Part shown: piece after piece, positions 23,603-34,800 of the stretch | Position numbering within the stretch: the first letter of the stretch is position 1 | How the letters are laid out: the number at the start of each line of letters is the position of its first letter | Assembly: GCA_013396635.1 (NCBI GenBank) | Contig: WBMW01005542.1 | Coordinates: 2,353,527 to 2,417,526, forward strand | Origin: Penelope pileata | Taxonomy: Eukaryota > Chordata > Aves > Galliformes > Cracidae | Length of the DNA stretch: 64,000 nucleotides | Direction of reading: 5' to 3' | Program-made: the position numbers and the translations under genes | The notes under the pieces: model-generated | The model's database searches: none | What the model was told of the DNA's origin: nothing | What the model saw: only the letters and a program-made list of their open reading frames with translations

Positions 23603-26075
23603 GATGTATACCTTCCTGATTTACCAGAAGTTATGCTTCAAAGTTACAAGTGCTTTCTTACAGTAATATATAGGAAGGATAAGCACTCACACTTTTAGTA
23701 TATTTAATATATTTAGACTCTTTACTGCAGTTGATAATTCTCCTCCTCCTAGAATGCTCTGTCATTGTTAACGTAAAGATTCCTTGAAAGAATAAGGTGA
23801 TAAAAAAATGAGAAAAATCAGAGGTGGCAACTGTACAACCTACCAAACGTACATCTGAATTTCCTGAATTCATGTTTACCTTAGTGTTTCTTGAATGAAG
23901 GGAAGTCAAAGGAATAGTTCCTCAAACTTGCACTGAGACAAAAATTTCTAGGTGGAACTATAAATATACCGAAGCTAACAGAGGACAGGAGAGGAAATGA
24001 GACAAGACACACATTAGATGTGATGTCAGAATTCATTGTGTGTTGAGGTAGCTTCATTGTTTCAAAGGCTTCCTTTTATTTATTTATTGGAGAACAGTCC
24101 ACGATGAATATCTTGAGAAAATGACTTCAGCTATTTGTGTTTCATTGTGACAAGCATAGATGGAAGGGTAACTTCTTAGCTTGGCTCATTCAGAGTAGAG
24201 ACTGCAGAAGGTTTCAGTACAGTCATGGCACATGTTGCCAGGGGTACCAAACCGATGTAGCCTCACTTCTGCTCCCTCAGGATTTAGCTTGGCTGCTGGT
24301 TTACTCTGTGGCTTTTGGTAGTAGGAGTTAATTCAGAAATATCCTGCAATCATTGTTCTCTGGTGGTCAGATGAGATAAATACTCTGGTCTCTTCTGACA
24401 TTTTGATTTACAAAGTTATTTGGCTGTTGTGAAATTTGCCTACTCCACAAAATGGCTGAGAATTTATACTCTCAGTTAAAGCTCCTGTAGTGTGCAATGC
24501 TCTGAAAGTTAGCACCTTCTTTTTTATATGATATATATCATATGCAGGTATAATATATGCAAATACACGTGTGTATACTGAACGCACTCACAGCTTTCCC
24601 CCTGCTTTTGTACTGGCTCTGTATATGCCTTTAACATCATGAACCAAAACCACTAGGTGAGTGTATTGTCATAATTCCGAAGGTCAGTGACTATAAAATG
24701 AATAGTATAACTCTCCAGAAATACTAAATAAATATAAAAAGGGTTAACTTGGAAATCTAATAGTGAAAGCTTTTGATAATACTTATTCTGTACAGGTCTG
24801 CTCTGCTTATGTTTTATCCATATTAGCCAACTAAGTAGTCATTTGTTGTTATAGGAAAAACTGTTTCCAAGTAAAACATCTTTTGTAGAATAGAGTTTAA
24901 CATTAGCCTTTAGTTTACTGTGTTTTGGGGCAATTTCCTTCGTCTTGAAAAATAGCAGTGTGCCCAAGAAAGTCCATGAAAATGGCAGTAGTGCTGAATC
25001 AAAATCTTTTTGGCCTACTAGCAGTTGTCACTTCTCTATTTTTTAAGTCCGTTAGTAGCTGAAGGTGTAGGACTGATTGAAGAGCCTTATTTTTAATGTT
25101 AGTTTGTAGGTGTTTAGTGTTAAAGACTAATATTTGTCATTCAAATTTCAGCCTAGTTTAAATTCAAAGGAAAATGAAACAATTACATTTCCCTTTGTGT
25201 ATATCAATAAAGGCCTTTCTAATTTTGATTTGGATGCTCATGCTTTCTGTGTTATAAAAGAGCTTTGCAACTACTCCAGCTGGTTTCAGAGGCTTGTCAG
25301 TTCAATAAAGAGTATAGACGCTCTCTTTTTTACAGCATTGAAAATTTTAAAGAAGTCTTAAAAATGAGAACTTTTAATGATGAAATAGATACACGATGAA
25401 GTTAAAGAAGCTTACTTCAACCCAGAATCAGCGCCTCTGGCACTGCACCTCTCTACAGTGCTGCTGTAGTAAGTCAGGCCTTAAGAGATAAAGCTGTTAA
25501 TAAGAAATTTTGTTTCTCTTGTAATCATGTGTTTATTCAATGGAGAAGTTAATACTTTCTTCGTGGGCCCGTTGGACCTAAATTGCTTTGACATCTTTCT
25601 AGCACGAGAGAAAGTACTTTTCTGATTATGAAGACAGAGATTAAGGAGAAGTTTTATTCATGAATGGTTTAAGAAATGTTTTTGTCCAGATGTTTTGTGT
25701 GAAGACATTCAATTCAGCACTTCTGGCAAGTCCTGCTTCTAGCAGAAAGGAGTTACAAAGCTCCTGTTGGATGGAAGCCGTGCTGGGTTTTTATTCAGTG
25801 AAGGATATGATTGTTTGAAGAGATGCTGCATTCCACAGGCATTTCTGAAGACCACAACAAAGGTCGTGTCCAGTTGTTTAAGTATCTTTTTCATTTGTTT
25901 TCAATAATTGTGTCTTCAAGTTGATTTTGCTTTCCTGACAGTTATGATCAAAGCATTTTCATGATAAACTGATTTCTTTTCATTTTGGTTTGTCTGCCAA
26001 TCCAAATAACAAGAGAGACTATTGCTGATAACTATGTGATTTTTTTCTTAATATTCTTTTTCTCTTTTCCAACAG
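23603..26075 (+). other. CPQ: CPQ intron 1, last part
   Basis: AT-rich intronic DNA ending at the splice acceptor TTTTTCTCTTTTCCAACAG (AG at 26074-26075). It contains an 18-base perfect palindrome at 24526-24543. No exon is recognised. Confidence 0.65.
24526..24543. repeat. 18-bp perfect palindrome (AT-rich)
   Basis: ATATGATATATATCATAT reads identically on both strands with no spacer. Confidence 0.9.
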
Positions 26076-26114
26076 GCCATCTGTGCAAAAAAAAAAAAAA
26101 AAGAGAGAGAGAAA
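26076..26114 (+). other. CPQ: CPQ 5' untranslated leader in exon 2
   Basis: This is the exonic sequence between the splice acceptor AG (26074-26075) and the ATG. It holds GCCATCTGTGC, then 16 adenines at 26087-26102, then a GAGAGAGAGAG run. The acceptor is assigned from its strong polypyrimidine tract and is not proven by a transcript. The base at -3 from the ATG is A, a favourable Kozak position. Confidence 0.7.
26087..26114. repeat. A16 plus (GA)n directly before the CPQ ATG
   Basis: A homopolymer of 16 A followed by about five GA units and AAA, ending at the start codon. Such tracts are length-unstable, so the leader is likely polymorphic. Confidence 0.9.
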
Positions 26115-26541
26115 ATGAAATACCTATTCTCAATATTTTTCGTGAATTTATGGCTGCAATGTGCTGGCAAGTCTTTGAGCAAAAATGGCAATTACCCAAA
26201 AACATTTGAAGACATTAAAAATGAGATAGCTGGCTATTATGACATTGCTAAAGCTATTATTGATCTTGCTGTTCATGGAAAAGCTCAGAACAGATCCTAT
26301 GAAAGATTAGCAGTTTTTACTGATACCATAGGACCTAGACTCAGCGGTTCCAAAAATCTAGATGCAGCCATCAAGTATATGTTCAGTGCCCTGCAGAAAG
26401 ACGGGCTGGAAAATGTGCACCTGGAGCCTGTTAAAGTACCTCACTGGGAAAGAGGAGAAGAGTTTGCAATGATGCTGGAACCAAGGAATCACAGCATTGC
26501 TATTTTGGGACTTGGGAACAGTGTTGCAACTCCTCCAGAAG
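26115..26541 (+). CDS. CPQ: Carboxypeptidase Q, first coding exon (residues 1-142 and one base)
   Basis: CPQ (plasma glutamate carboxypeptidase, PGCP) is a secreted and lysosomal zinc aminopeptidase/dipeptidase of family M28 that releases unsubstituted N-terminal residues from small peptides. The exon starts at the first ATG of the frame. Residues 1-18 form a signal peptide (MK, hydrophobic core LFSIFFVNLWL, likely cleavage after CAG-18). Then come the family blocks AKAIIDLAVHGKAQNRSYER (45-64), DTIGPRLSGSKNL (70-82), DGLENVHLEPVKVPHWERGE (96-115) and MLEPRNHSIAILGLG (120-134). N-glycosylation sequons occur at Asn59 (NRS) and Asn125 (NHS). The exon ends in phase 1 at GAAG|GTAATG. Reading on into the intron hits a stop about 13 codons later, so the 155-codon frame seen in genomic DNA overstates it. 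The zinc ligands lie in later exons not in this window. I recognise the family from its N-terminal signature and am confident of the identity. Confidence 0.95.
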
Positions 26542-28474
26542 GTAATGCTTGTTTTTGGAATAAAGTACCTCTCACTTTTTAACATCAAACTGTATCAAAC
26601 CTCTAACAGTATCTTCTCTCAGTGGACAAACCAAAGTTTCCTTTCTGCTAGCATAGTTCTGCAAGATGAGATGCTATTTTACCAGGACTTCTGTGCCTGA
26701 CATGGTTGTGATGCAGTTTGGTTTGGTTGAATGGGGCTGTGAAATTCCAGTTGATTCCTGAACCCTCCTTTAAATCCATAGCCTTTTCTTTAACACTGCT
26801 AGACCTTGTTTACAAACATTCTGTCCCTCTGCGGAGGATGGTGGGCAATTTGGTCTTGTGATCTGGGCTTTTCTGGCTGTTCTTTTTTGTTTTCTTTTGG
26901 CCAGAGAAAGCCCCTCTCTGTGGGGTGCTGAACTGACAAGTGACTTCTGCTCTTCTTGCCATGCTCTGCCCTGCCAAGCTCAGTGTTCCTCTCTGGCAAA
27001 AAGCAAGACATCAGGAAGAGGAGGAGAATCTCGTGCTGAGCTTGGAAAGCACCAGCCCCTTGCTAAGCATGGCAATTGATATTTGTTTGTCCTTTCCTTT
27101 CCACCACCTCCTCCTCCTTTCACTGTCTTAGGCTTGCTTGGAGAAGTCTTTGGCACCTGCTGCTGAAGGGCGTGTTGCCTTTTAGTAGATCATATGTGAT
27201 GTGCTAATTCAGGAACAAGAATGATCTTTGGGCTCAGCAAAATTCAGTTGTTTTCAGCCCCGAGAACGTCATCTTGCTTTCTAATGAATCAATTTGTAAG
27301 ATTCTCTTTTTGTATATTTGAGTGTGGGGCTTTCTCAGGATTGCTGTGTAGAGGCTGGATGGCAACCTTCTTCTTTGCCTGCTTTGCATAAATAACAATA
27401 GACTTATTCCTAGACAGCTTCAAAAGCTTTCATGCTCCTTTATGAGAAAATAAATTTAGTTTAGGGCATAAAAGGTAATGTCATATTCACAATTTTGTTA
27501 TAAATTGTACATTTTTTCTGACAGTGAGCTTTCTGTTTGAAATGAGACAAATCATGTACCTAAGCTGTTTTGTTTAGAAAAAATGCATAGCCCTTCAAAA
27601 TACAACAAAATAAAATGGGAATATTTAAGATATGTTTGGAATAAATCCTTCTTGCTCTCAGAAACTGCTGCTGTAAGTTTTGTTGGTGATAATTCTACCT
27701 TATTGAGGTAAATGTGCCTAAAATGCAAGACAGCTAAAGCCATTAACAATATCTGTTTGTCTCGTGAAATATCTAAGGCTTAGTGCTTCAATAGAGTATT
27801 TACAGCAAAGGTGAAACCTGCAACTTACTTAATATCCACTCCACTCCTATTCCAAGCTTTCCAAAAAGCAAGCTAAAATTAAGATGGTGTTTTGGTCTTA
27901 GGCAAGTGTTATTGAACCTGCAAAGAGAGCCTGCAGTTTAATCTTGGTGAATATCTTCACATCCTGGTAAGTCTGTTTGCTGCTGCCCTTCGTCAGTTGT
28001 GCAGTCATTTGCTCTTGCCTTGTCTTACTCCTAGGTTTGCCTTTTTTCCATTTAGACAGTTGCCAGATTTACACATTTAAAAATGCTCACAGTGGCTAAC
28101 TGGATCCTTCTTTTTTGTCTTTAAGCATCTTATCCTATCAATGGTCGAAGATTATGTTATTCAGTGCTGGTTTCTACTGTCAGATGTAGAAATACGGTGT
28201 AATCTTTCTTCATCACCTTTTTTCTTCTCCTTGAGATAAGCCATGTTTCTGAAGAGGTGTACATCTTGACGTAAGAAAACACAGTGATCAGCTCTCTCCT
28301 GAAGAGCAGATAGTTTCTTATATGTGGTGGAATCCTCCTGACTAAATTACTTATTTTTCACTCAAAGTCTACCCTACTGTTCATGGCTGTTGAGATTTCT
28401 TCTGGTCTCGTCTCACTGTGTGTGAGCTGTGACAGGCTGTCACATTGCAGGATCACCAGCCTCCAGTGAGCCCT

Positions 28475-28533
28475 TGGCTCCCCCTCCGAAGGCCGAGCTG
28501 GCTGCCGACTGACAGAAAGGCCGGGGGGAGCCA
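28475..28533. repeat. GC-rich inverted repeat (10-bp arms)
   Basis: TGGCTCCCCC at 28475-28484 is exactly complementary to GGGGGAGCCA at 28524-28533, with a 39-base loop, in a GC-rich patch (28440-28560) of an AT-rich intron. A chance origin is possible. Confidence 0.6.
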
Positions 28534-31500
28534 CTGGCCTCCATGGGCTGGGAGCTGGGAGGTGTGCTGCTCAGAAAGCCCCTAAAGCTCACCTCACTCC
28601 AAATGTGAAGTAAAAGCCATGTATTTAGACTTTTTAAAACCACCACTTCATCGCTTCTGAGGAATTTATTCCCAGATCCTTCTCCTTCAACCAGTGATTC
28701 TCACTCTGCCCTGTTCTTGAGAAAAAGAGATAGGCGGCTGCCGTAAATTGCGTTTAAAATATTTGAACCATTTCCCTCAGTCAGGGAATATCTGGTTTCT
28801 CTTGTTTTAGCCAAGAAGCTGTGGGAATGTGAGTCATCCAGTAATCAAAATAATGCAACTTAATACAAGATGTTTAATGCTGATTCTGCTGGCATGGCAC
28901 TGCTGTTGCTGCACGGAGTGAGTTTGCACAGATCCACCATGCTGAGTTGTGTCTGAGGGACACTGAGCATTAGCTATAAGATGGCGGCTCCCTGGATCTG
29001 GCCATTAGTGCTGAGGCTCTGTGGACTGTACAGGTGATCCCAAAGGCATTAGGCTTTAGCTCAGTGGTTGTTGTGTGCTTAAGTCACCATATTCCCACTG
29101 GGGAGCCTCAACAGATCCCTTCCTTGGTGCTGCTGATCCCTGCTGACGCCCAGAGGACAGCACTGCTGGACTCTGTCCTTCAGGGTCAGGGATAAGGCAA
29201 GGGGGGGTGACTCCCCCTGCCCAGTGGTAGGCACAGGAGCTGTTTCTTGCTTTCACATCCTCTTAACCATGTTCTGTATTCCTCCCTTCCCATTATGTGC
29301 CATCAGTCATGAGAGCTGATGAGTTAAGAAAATAGGAAACATTGGCAGAAGTTTTAAAAGCTGCTTCTCTCCGTGTGTGTTGAGTGTTTCATACTGGACT
29401 CCACAGCTGCCCTGTGCCCATCGAGCTCTTCCTGGAGCTCTGCTCCCAGAGCTAGTTGTATGAAGGGCTCTTTATTAAAATGGCAGTACTGTAACAGTGG
29501 TTAGAAACCTGGCTTTGGGTGTTGGAAATACAGAGTTCATTTTCCCTTCTGTCTGTGGAAATTCAAACCCATCTTTCCTAAGAGTGACTGAGTGGCCAGA
29601 GCACGTGGTAAGTCCGCTCACTTTCCATTTCGATGTGCGCTGCAAATGGGTGGAAAAAAATCCATGATACTTTGGGGCAGAGACAGGAAGCCCTTAATAG
29701 TAGCAGTATTATAGACCTTGAGCCAGCATTGACTCCAGGATACAAGGAGTGTTTCACTTCCTGCAGGTCTTCTATCTAACCCATGCCTGTGAGATGGAAA
29801 ACTACATGGGACATGGACAGAGCTTTGCCCATTTCTTGGATTTGCCTGAATTTGCCCACTTTGACGCAGATATGAGTTTGGCACACAGCTGGTTGGCTTG
29901 TTTGAGGCTGAAGCAGTTCTGATGGTGTTCAGGAGGCTTCTTAGTACCTTCTGATCTTGTGGATAAAATCCATGTTTCCAGATTTTCTACTTCAGGACTG
30001 GGCAATGTGCCAAGATGTCAAGTTTCCAGATTCAGTCTGATTTGCACAACAAAAAGGTCAGAACAGGGAAGATCAGAATTTGTATTTAAGAGAAAAAGCT
30101 ATATTCCCTTTTAGTGTATCCCAAGATTTGAAGACGTTGGGTCAAAGAGAAAGTTTTATCTTCCTTTGATCTCATTACAGGGAGGGAGTAACTTTCATGC
30201 CTGTCTGAGCGACAGGGAGAAGAGAAACGTGAAATGCAGAGTGACCTGGATTTCTAGAAGTCAGCAGAGACTGGAAATGGTTACCACCTCAAAGAAATGT
30301 ATTCTCAGGTTACAAACAGGATTAAATGTTAGAAAGTGCTCAGTGTGGGGGGCTGACAAGCTGGAAGTTTACCATATTTAGTCAATATTCTTGTCTCATT
30401 TCCAGTGTTTCAGCATTGGCAAAACATACAGATATATATATAGTGGCTGTGTTGACTTCTGGTAGTACTGATTATATCCCCAAAATTCTGAGGAAAACAT
30501 ATAATTGTTGCTTTGAGTATCCCATAATTGAGGAAAAATAGTAGTTTAGCAGATGTTTGACCATAAAGTATCAAAGAATTCATATTTTTTTCGTGTGTTT
30601 TAAAATGTACTTTGTTTTTCCTGATGGCTGTCTGACCCTGACATTTCATTTTAAAGAAATACTGTCAAGGAGAACAACCCCCAGAAAGCAGCCTGCCCTA
30701 AATGCCTCCCCTAGAAAGGAACGCCCTCTGGTTTCTACTTACTGTTTGTAGCAGTGAAACTGAAATGATAGGGATATAAAAATGATGCATCGGCAGACTT
30801 TTTCCTAGTTTGTTTGTTACAGTTGTGGGACTTTTTGTTTAACTATCAACAACATTTGGTCCAGTCTTGCTCTTACAGAAGGTAGTGGGAGTTTTGCCAC
30901 TTACGTAATAAGAATTTAATTCCAGACTGTTACTTACAAAATAGGGATGATAATGTGTCATGAAGCTATTGAAGGAGTGTGTTGTTGCCTTAGGCTCAGT
31001 CTTTTTAAACCAGGGATGCTGCTGAAAGAAGTGGTCTGGCCCTAGTCCTGTCTAATGAATTTTCCCCAGTGCTGACCCTCTTGTTCCATTTCTCAGTGGT
31101 GAAATGGATTAGGAAATTCAGCTGGATTAACAAAAGGCCAACAACATTTTAATGTGTAACAGAGAAATTACTCTTGCATTGACAGAATCTTAGGTGACCA
31201 GTGACCACCAAGGAGAAGCCATCCTTCTGAGGGAAGGGGCTTGGGTACCCACCTTGGTGAAAGGTTCGATGGTGTGAGCACAGGGTGGAGAGAGTCTGAG
31301 GCTCAAGAGAAAAATGCGAGACAAAGCTCTCCTCCCGCCTTCAGTGGATCTCTGTTTTTCTGTGCATAGGGTCCTATTGATTCACATTTTCAGACCACGA
31401 GACTAAGTATTGGATGCCTGGATTGCTTTTTTTTATTTATTACTTAGAGCCACACCATTTGCTGTGTGATAATTACGCTGCTGTTTTTCTTGGAATGTAA

Positions 31501-31589
31501 AAGCTCTTATCCATTAAGGCCCTTAGGCGCTGTGGTGTTCAGCAGCCGGCGTCTGGACCAAAAGTTAATCCGGTGGCATTTTGAAGATT

Positions 31590-31800
31590 TAGAGAGTGGG
31601 AGTAGCTCTGTGGTTTGGGGTGAACATGCTGTCTGGGAAGGACATGGGTTCCAGTCTGTTTTAATGAATATTCACATGAATTGTACATGCTGGCAGAAGC
31701 AGAAAATTTCATTTTCAGATCTTGACCCTTTTCAGTGTTGCTGAATTTAGGGTGCTTGCCTCACAGCTGGGAAGCCCAGGCTGAAGCTCCGGCCTCGCAG
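31590..31800 (+). repeat. Possible ancient tRNA-derived SINE pair
   Basis: Two segments resemble decayed tRNA-derived SINE heads. The first (about 31598-31655) has TAGCTCTGTGGTTTGGGG, like a Pol III A box, and GACATGGGTTCCAGTC, like a B box. The second (about 31748-31797) has TTTAGGGTGCTTGCCTCACA and TGGGAAGCCCAGGCTGAAG. The pattern TRGCTCAGTGGTT... to GGGTTCRANTCC is general knowledge of tRNA SINEs. Neither segment can fold into a sound tRNA cloverleaf. I offer no family name. Confidence 0.35.
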
Positions 31801-34800
31801 TAGTAGTGTGTGATTTTCTGGATGCACAGGGAATATGTGGACCATGGGGTGCTGCTGCCTTTGCTCAGGGGACAGCCTGCAATGGCTGGCATCCTTACTT
31901 TCTAAGAAGGGAAGGTTGCCCTCAGTGCTTCTTGTTGACTTGGACACGTGCATGTTCAGCAGCTGGCTTTTCTGGATCCTGCTTTTGGGTGCAAACACAC
32001 TGCATAGCAACCCATGTCCTGTTCAGGGCTGTCCAGGGAGCATCAGCTGCTGCAGTGCTGCTGTAACAGCCCTTCCTGCATCCACTGCCCTGCTCCACAG
32101 GGCATCGTGCTGGGGGTCAGATTCAGCCCAATTGCTGCAGGATTTACTGCTGCACAGTAAGCTATGTGTTACTGAAACCAAGCTGCTGTGGTGAGGTGCA
32201 GTACTTGCTGGAAATTGTTGAGTCATATTTGTTGAAAATGTAACTATTATGTAGTGTTTATTTTTCTCTCTGTCTTCTTAAAGAACTGAGTAATATATTT
32301 AGTCTCTGTGCTGTGCAACAGAGCTGAAGAGCCTCATGTCCTTTTGGATAACTCTCCTATGTAATTTTAGTTTCATGAAGTAATTCTCTTTGCTGTTCCA
32401 CAGAGTAGGTGAGGTCACATTTTCCAGAAGTGTATTCAGATTTTACAAAATCATTTTTCCTGATAAAAGCCCTCCTCTCTGTTTCACAGTTTGCCTTAAA
32501 ACATTTGCTCTTTTCTTCATATTATGATTGTTTTCAACACATTGATGTGTATTGATAGAGCAAAGATGCTGCTTGGTGTTAAGAGTATTTTAAATTTTCA
32601 GTCAGTGCTAATAGTTTTTGAGGGAATTAAAAACATGATGATGTGAATCTTTCATTTGCTTCAGTCTGACACCAAGCCTTAGTTTGATGAGTTCACTGCG
32701 GACCCAGAGCTTGGGTTCAGTTTTCTGAAAATCTTGTTGAATTCTGTGGAACCTTTGGGGCAAGCTGAACTAATTTTGGGAGAAAGCTAAAAAGCAGCAT
32801 GCTTTTAAAAATATGTAAAAAATACCGTGATGAGTGCTAGCTCTTATTCATAGCTTACGATTTTACATATACAAGTTCACTCTTCATTGGAAGCTATTTA
32901 ATTGGAAAGCATTTGGCAAAGGCCCTCTTGCTAAGTGATAACCCTGTGTAAGCCTTTGCTTTTCCCAGGAACCCAAGAAAATCTTCTCTTGGACATTTAA
33001 TATGGTCAGCTTAAGTACCCTGCACATTGAATGCCTCTGCAGAATAGTTTTACTTGTGTTTACTTTCGAAAATGCACCAGAGCAGAGGTCTTTTCCCTGC
33101 TCCTTTGTGCTCCTGTGAATGCACACAAAGGAGAAGTTCAGTTCTTTCTTTTATTAAAGTGCAAACCAAACCAGTCTGGAGCGGGGTCCTGTTGTGGTGG
33201 ATGTGGCATACACACAGAAAGAAAAAGGACCTCAGCCCTTAAGAGGAAGTTCAAACTCTGAAGAGGTTAGATGGTTGAGGGGGGAAAAATGTTTTCTAGG
33301 CTTTGGTAGCACATCTTTACAAGTCCCTAACCTTATTTATTTTTCAAGACTTCATTTACTTTTTCCCTCTACTACCAGAAACTTCTTTTCTTTAACCTGT
33401 CCCAACAACTCCCCCTCCAACTCCAGAAGTATAACGGGGTCAGCCAGTCAGAAAAACTTGAGACTTCTACCTGCTAGTGCTTAGGATCAGCTTGGAATAC
33501 AACATACCTCGATGCTGGCTAAACTAGCTTTGTCAGAGAGATGAGGTGGAAATGGAGAAATGTGAGGAAAAGTGGCAGCCGTCTAGTGGACGAGAAACAA
33601 GGGTATCAGCAGTGTGATGTCACTGATGTGTGGGGCAGGGCCATGATCGTCAGAGAGGCTTCACACGCTGCTCTCGTGGTATCCTGCTGCTCCTTTCTTT
33701 CTCTATTTCCTGCTATAAAGACGCGTCCTGATTTCCTGGTCCTCATTTCCTGATGGTTCTGGTGACCTGGGAGGCAGCGCGTTGTCCCTCCTGCTGCCAT
33801 GACTGCAGAGCTGAGATGTGTTTCAGACACGTTCTTCCCCTGGTCCAACATCTCCACCAGTACCAGAGCAACTGGAAGTGTCGTTGACTTCTTGCATTGG
33901 GATTTCAGGCAGTTTTTTACTTTGGATGTAAAAATTTTCAATGTATAACACACAGGGAAGGCTAGTGGAGACTTAGTTGGTCTTGTTTCCTTTTTTGTTG
34001 TGTCGAGATCTGGAAATAAAGCATTTTAGTTGTTTTAAGCAAAAATTGCCTTGTCCATCAGGTTATTTACTTGGCAATGGCAGCACCAGTAGATGCAGAT
34101 CAGCAGCATCACTGTTCCGTTGTGCGGTCTGTAAGAAGAATCAGAATTCTTACTCACAGTGTGAAGTAACAAAGTCTGGAAGGTTTGTAGGGATCAGTCT
34201 TTTTCTTGCTGTTACTCAAACATATGTTGAATTAATGATGACTGCATTTGTAGTTGTAAGTAGATTTCCAAAAGACTGTTACTGCTCAGCTGGATGACAG
34301 AAATGAGACTGAGGGGGAAAAAAGAAGGACAGGAGTACAGGCCTTAAATGAGTAATCAGGAAATTAGTAGCCAGTAAGATTAAACAGTATGCAAATGATC
34401 CTTCTTTCCGACTTTGCTAAATTCTTCTTTTAATACAGTGTTTGATTGTAACTAATTGGGTCAAATTTGTATACATTTAAGAATTGCAGGATGGTAATAA
34501 ATAAAAACCAAGAGAGACTAGATTCCCAGATCTCAGGAGTTCCTGAGGCTCGAAGCATTACAATCTGGCTGTGTCTTGCCTTGCTGTGGCCAAGTACGGC
34601 AACAAACTTCTGTTTGAAGTTTCCCTTCAGTTGCTCTGATAGCGATTCATCAGTTCTTAAAACATGATGATAGGGTGGATTTTACCTTTTTTTCCTTACT
34701 TTTCTTTAAAACCTGTTACTAACATAGACAGATGCGTAGTCCCAGAAACTAAAATGGCTTAACTATTTGCTGCATTTAATATTGAGGAGAATAAGTTAGC

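Noticed and set aside
26076..26114. Processed-pseudogene or retroposon origin of the CPQ first coding exon because of the nearby A-run
   Set aside because: The A-run is upstream of the coding sequence, the exon has a proper acceptor and donor, and the downstream exon is in phase, so this is the genuine spliced gene.
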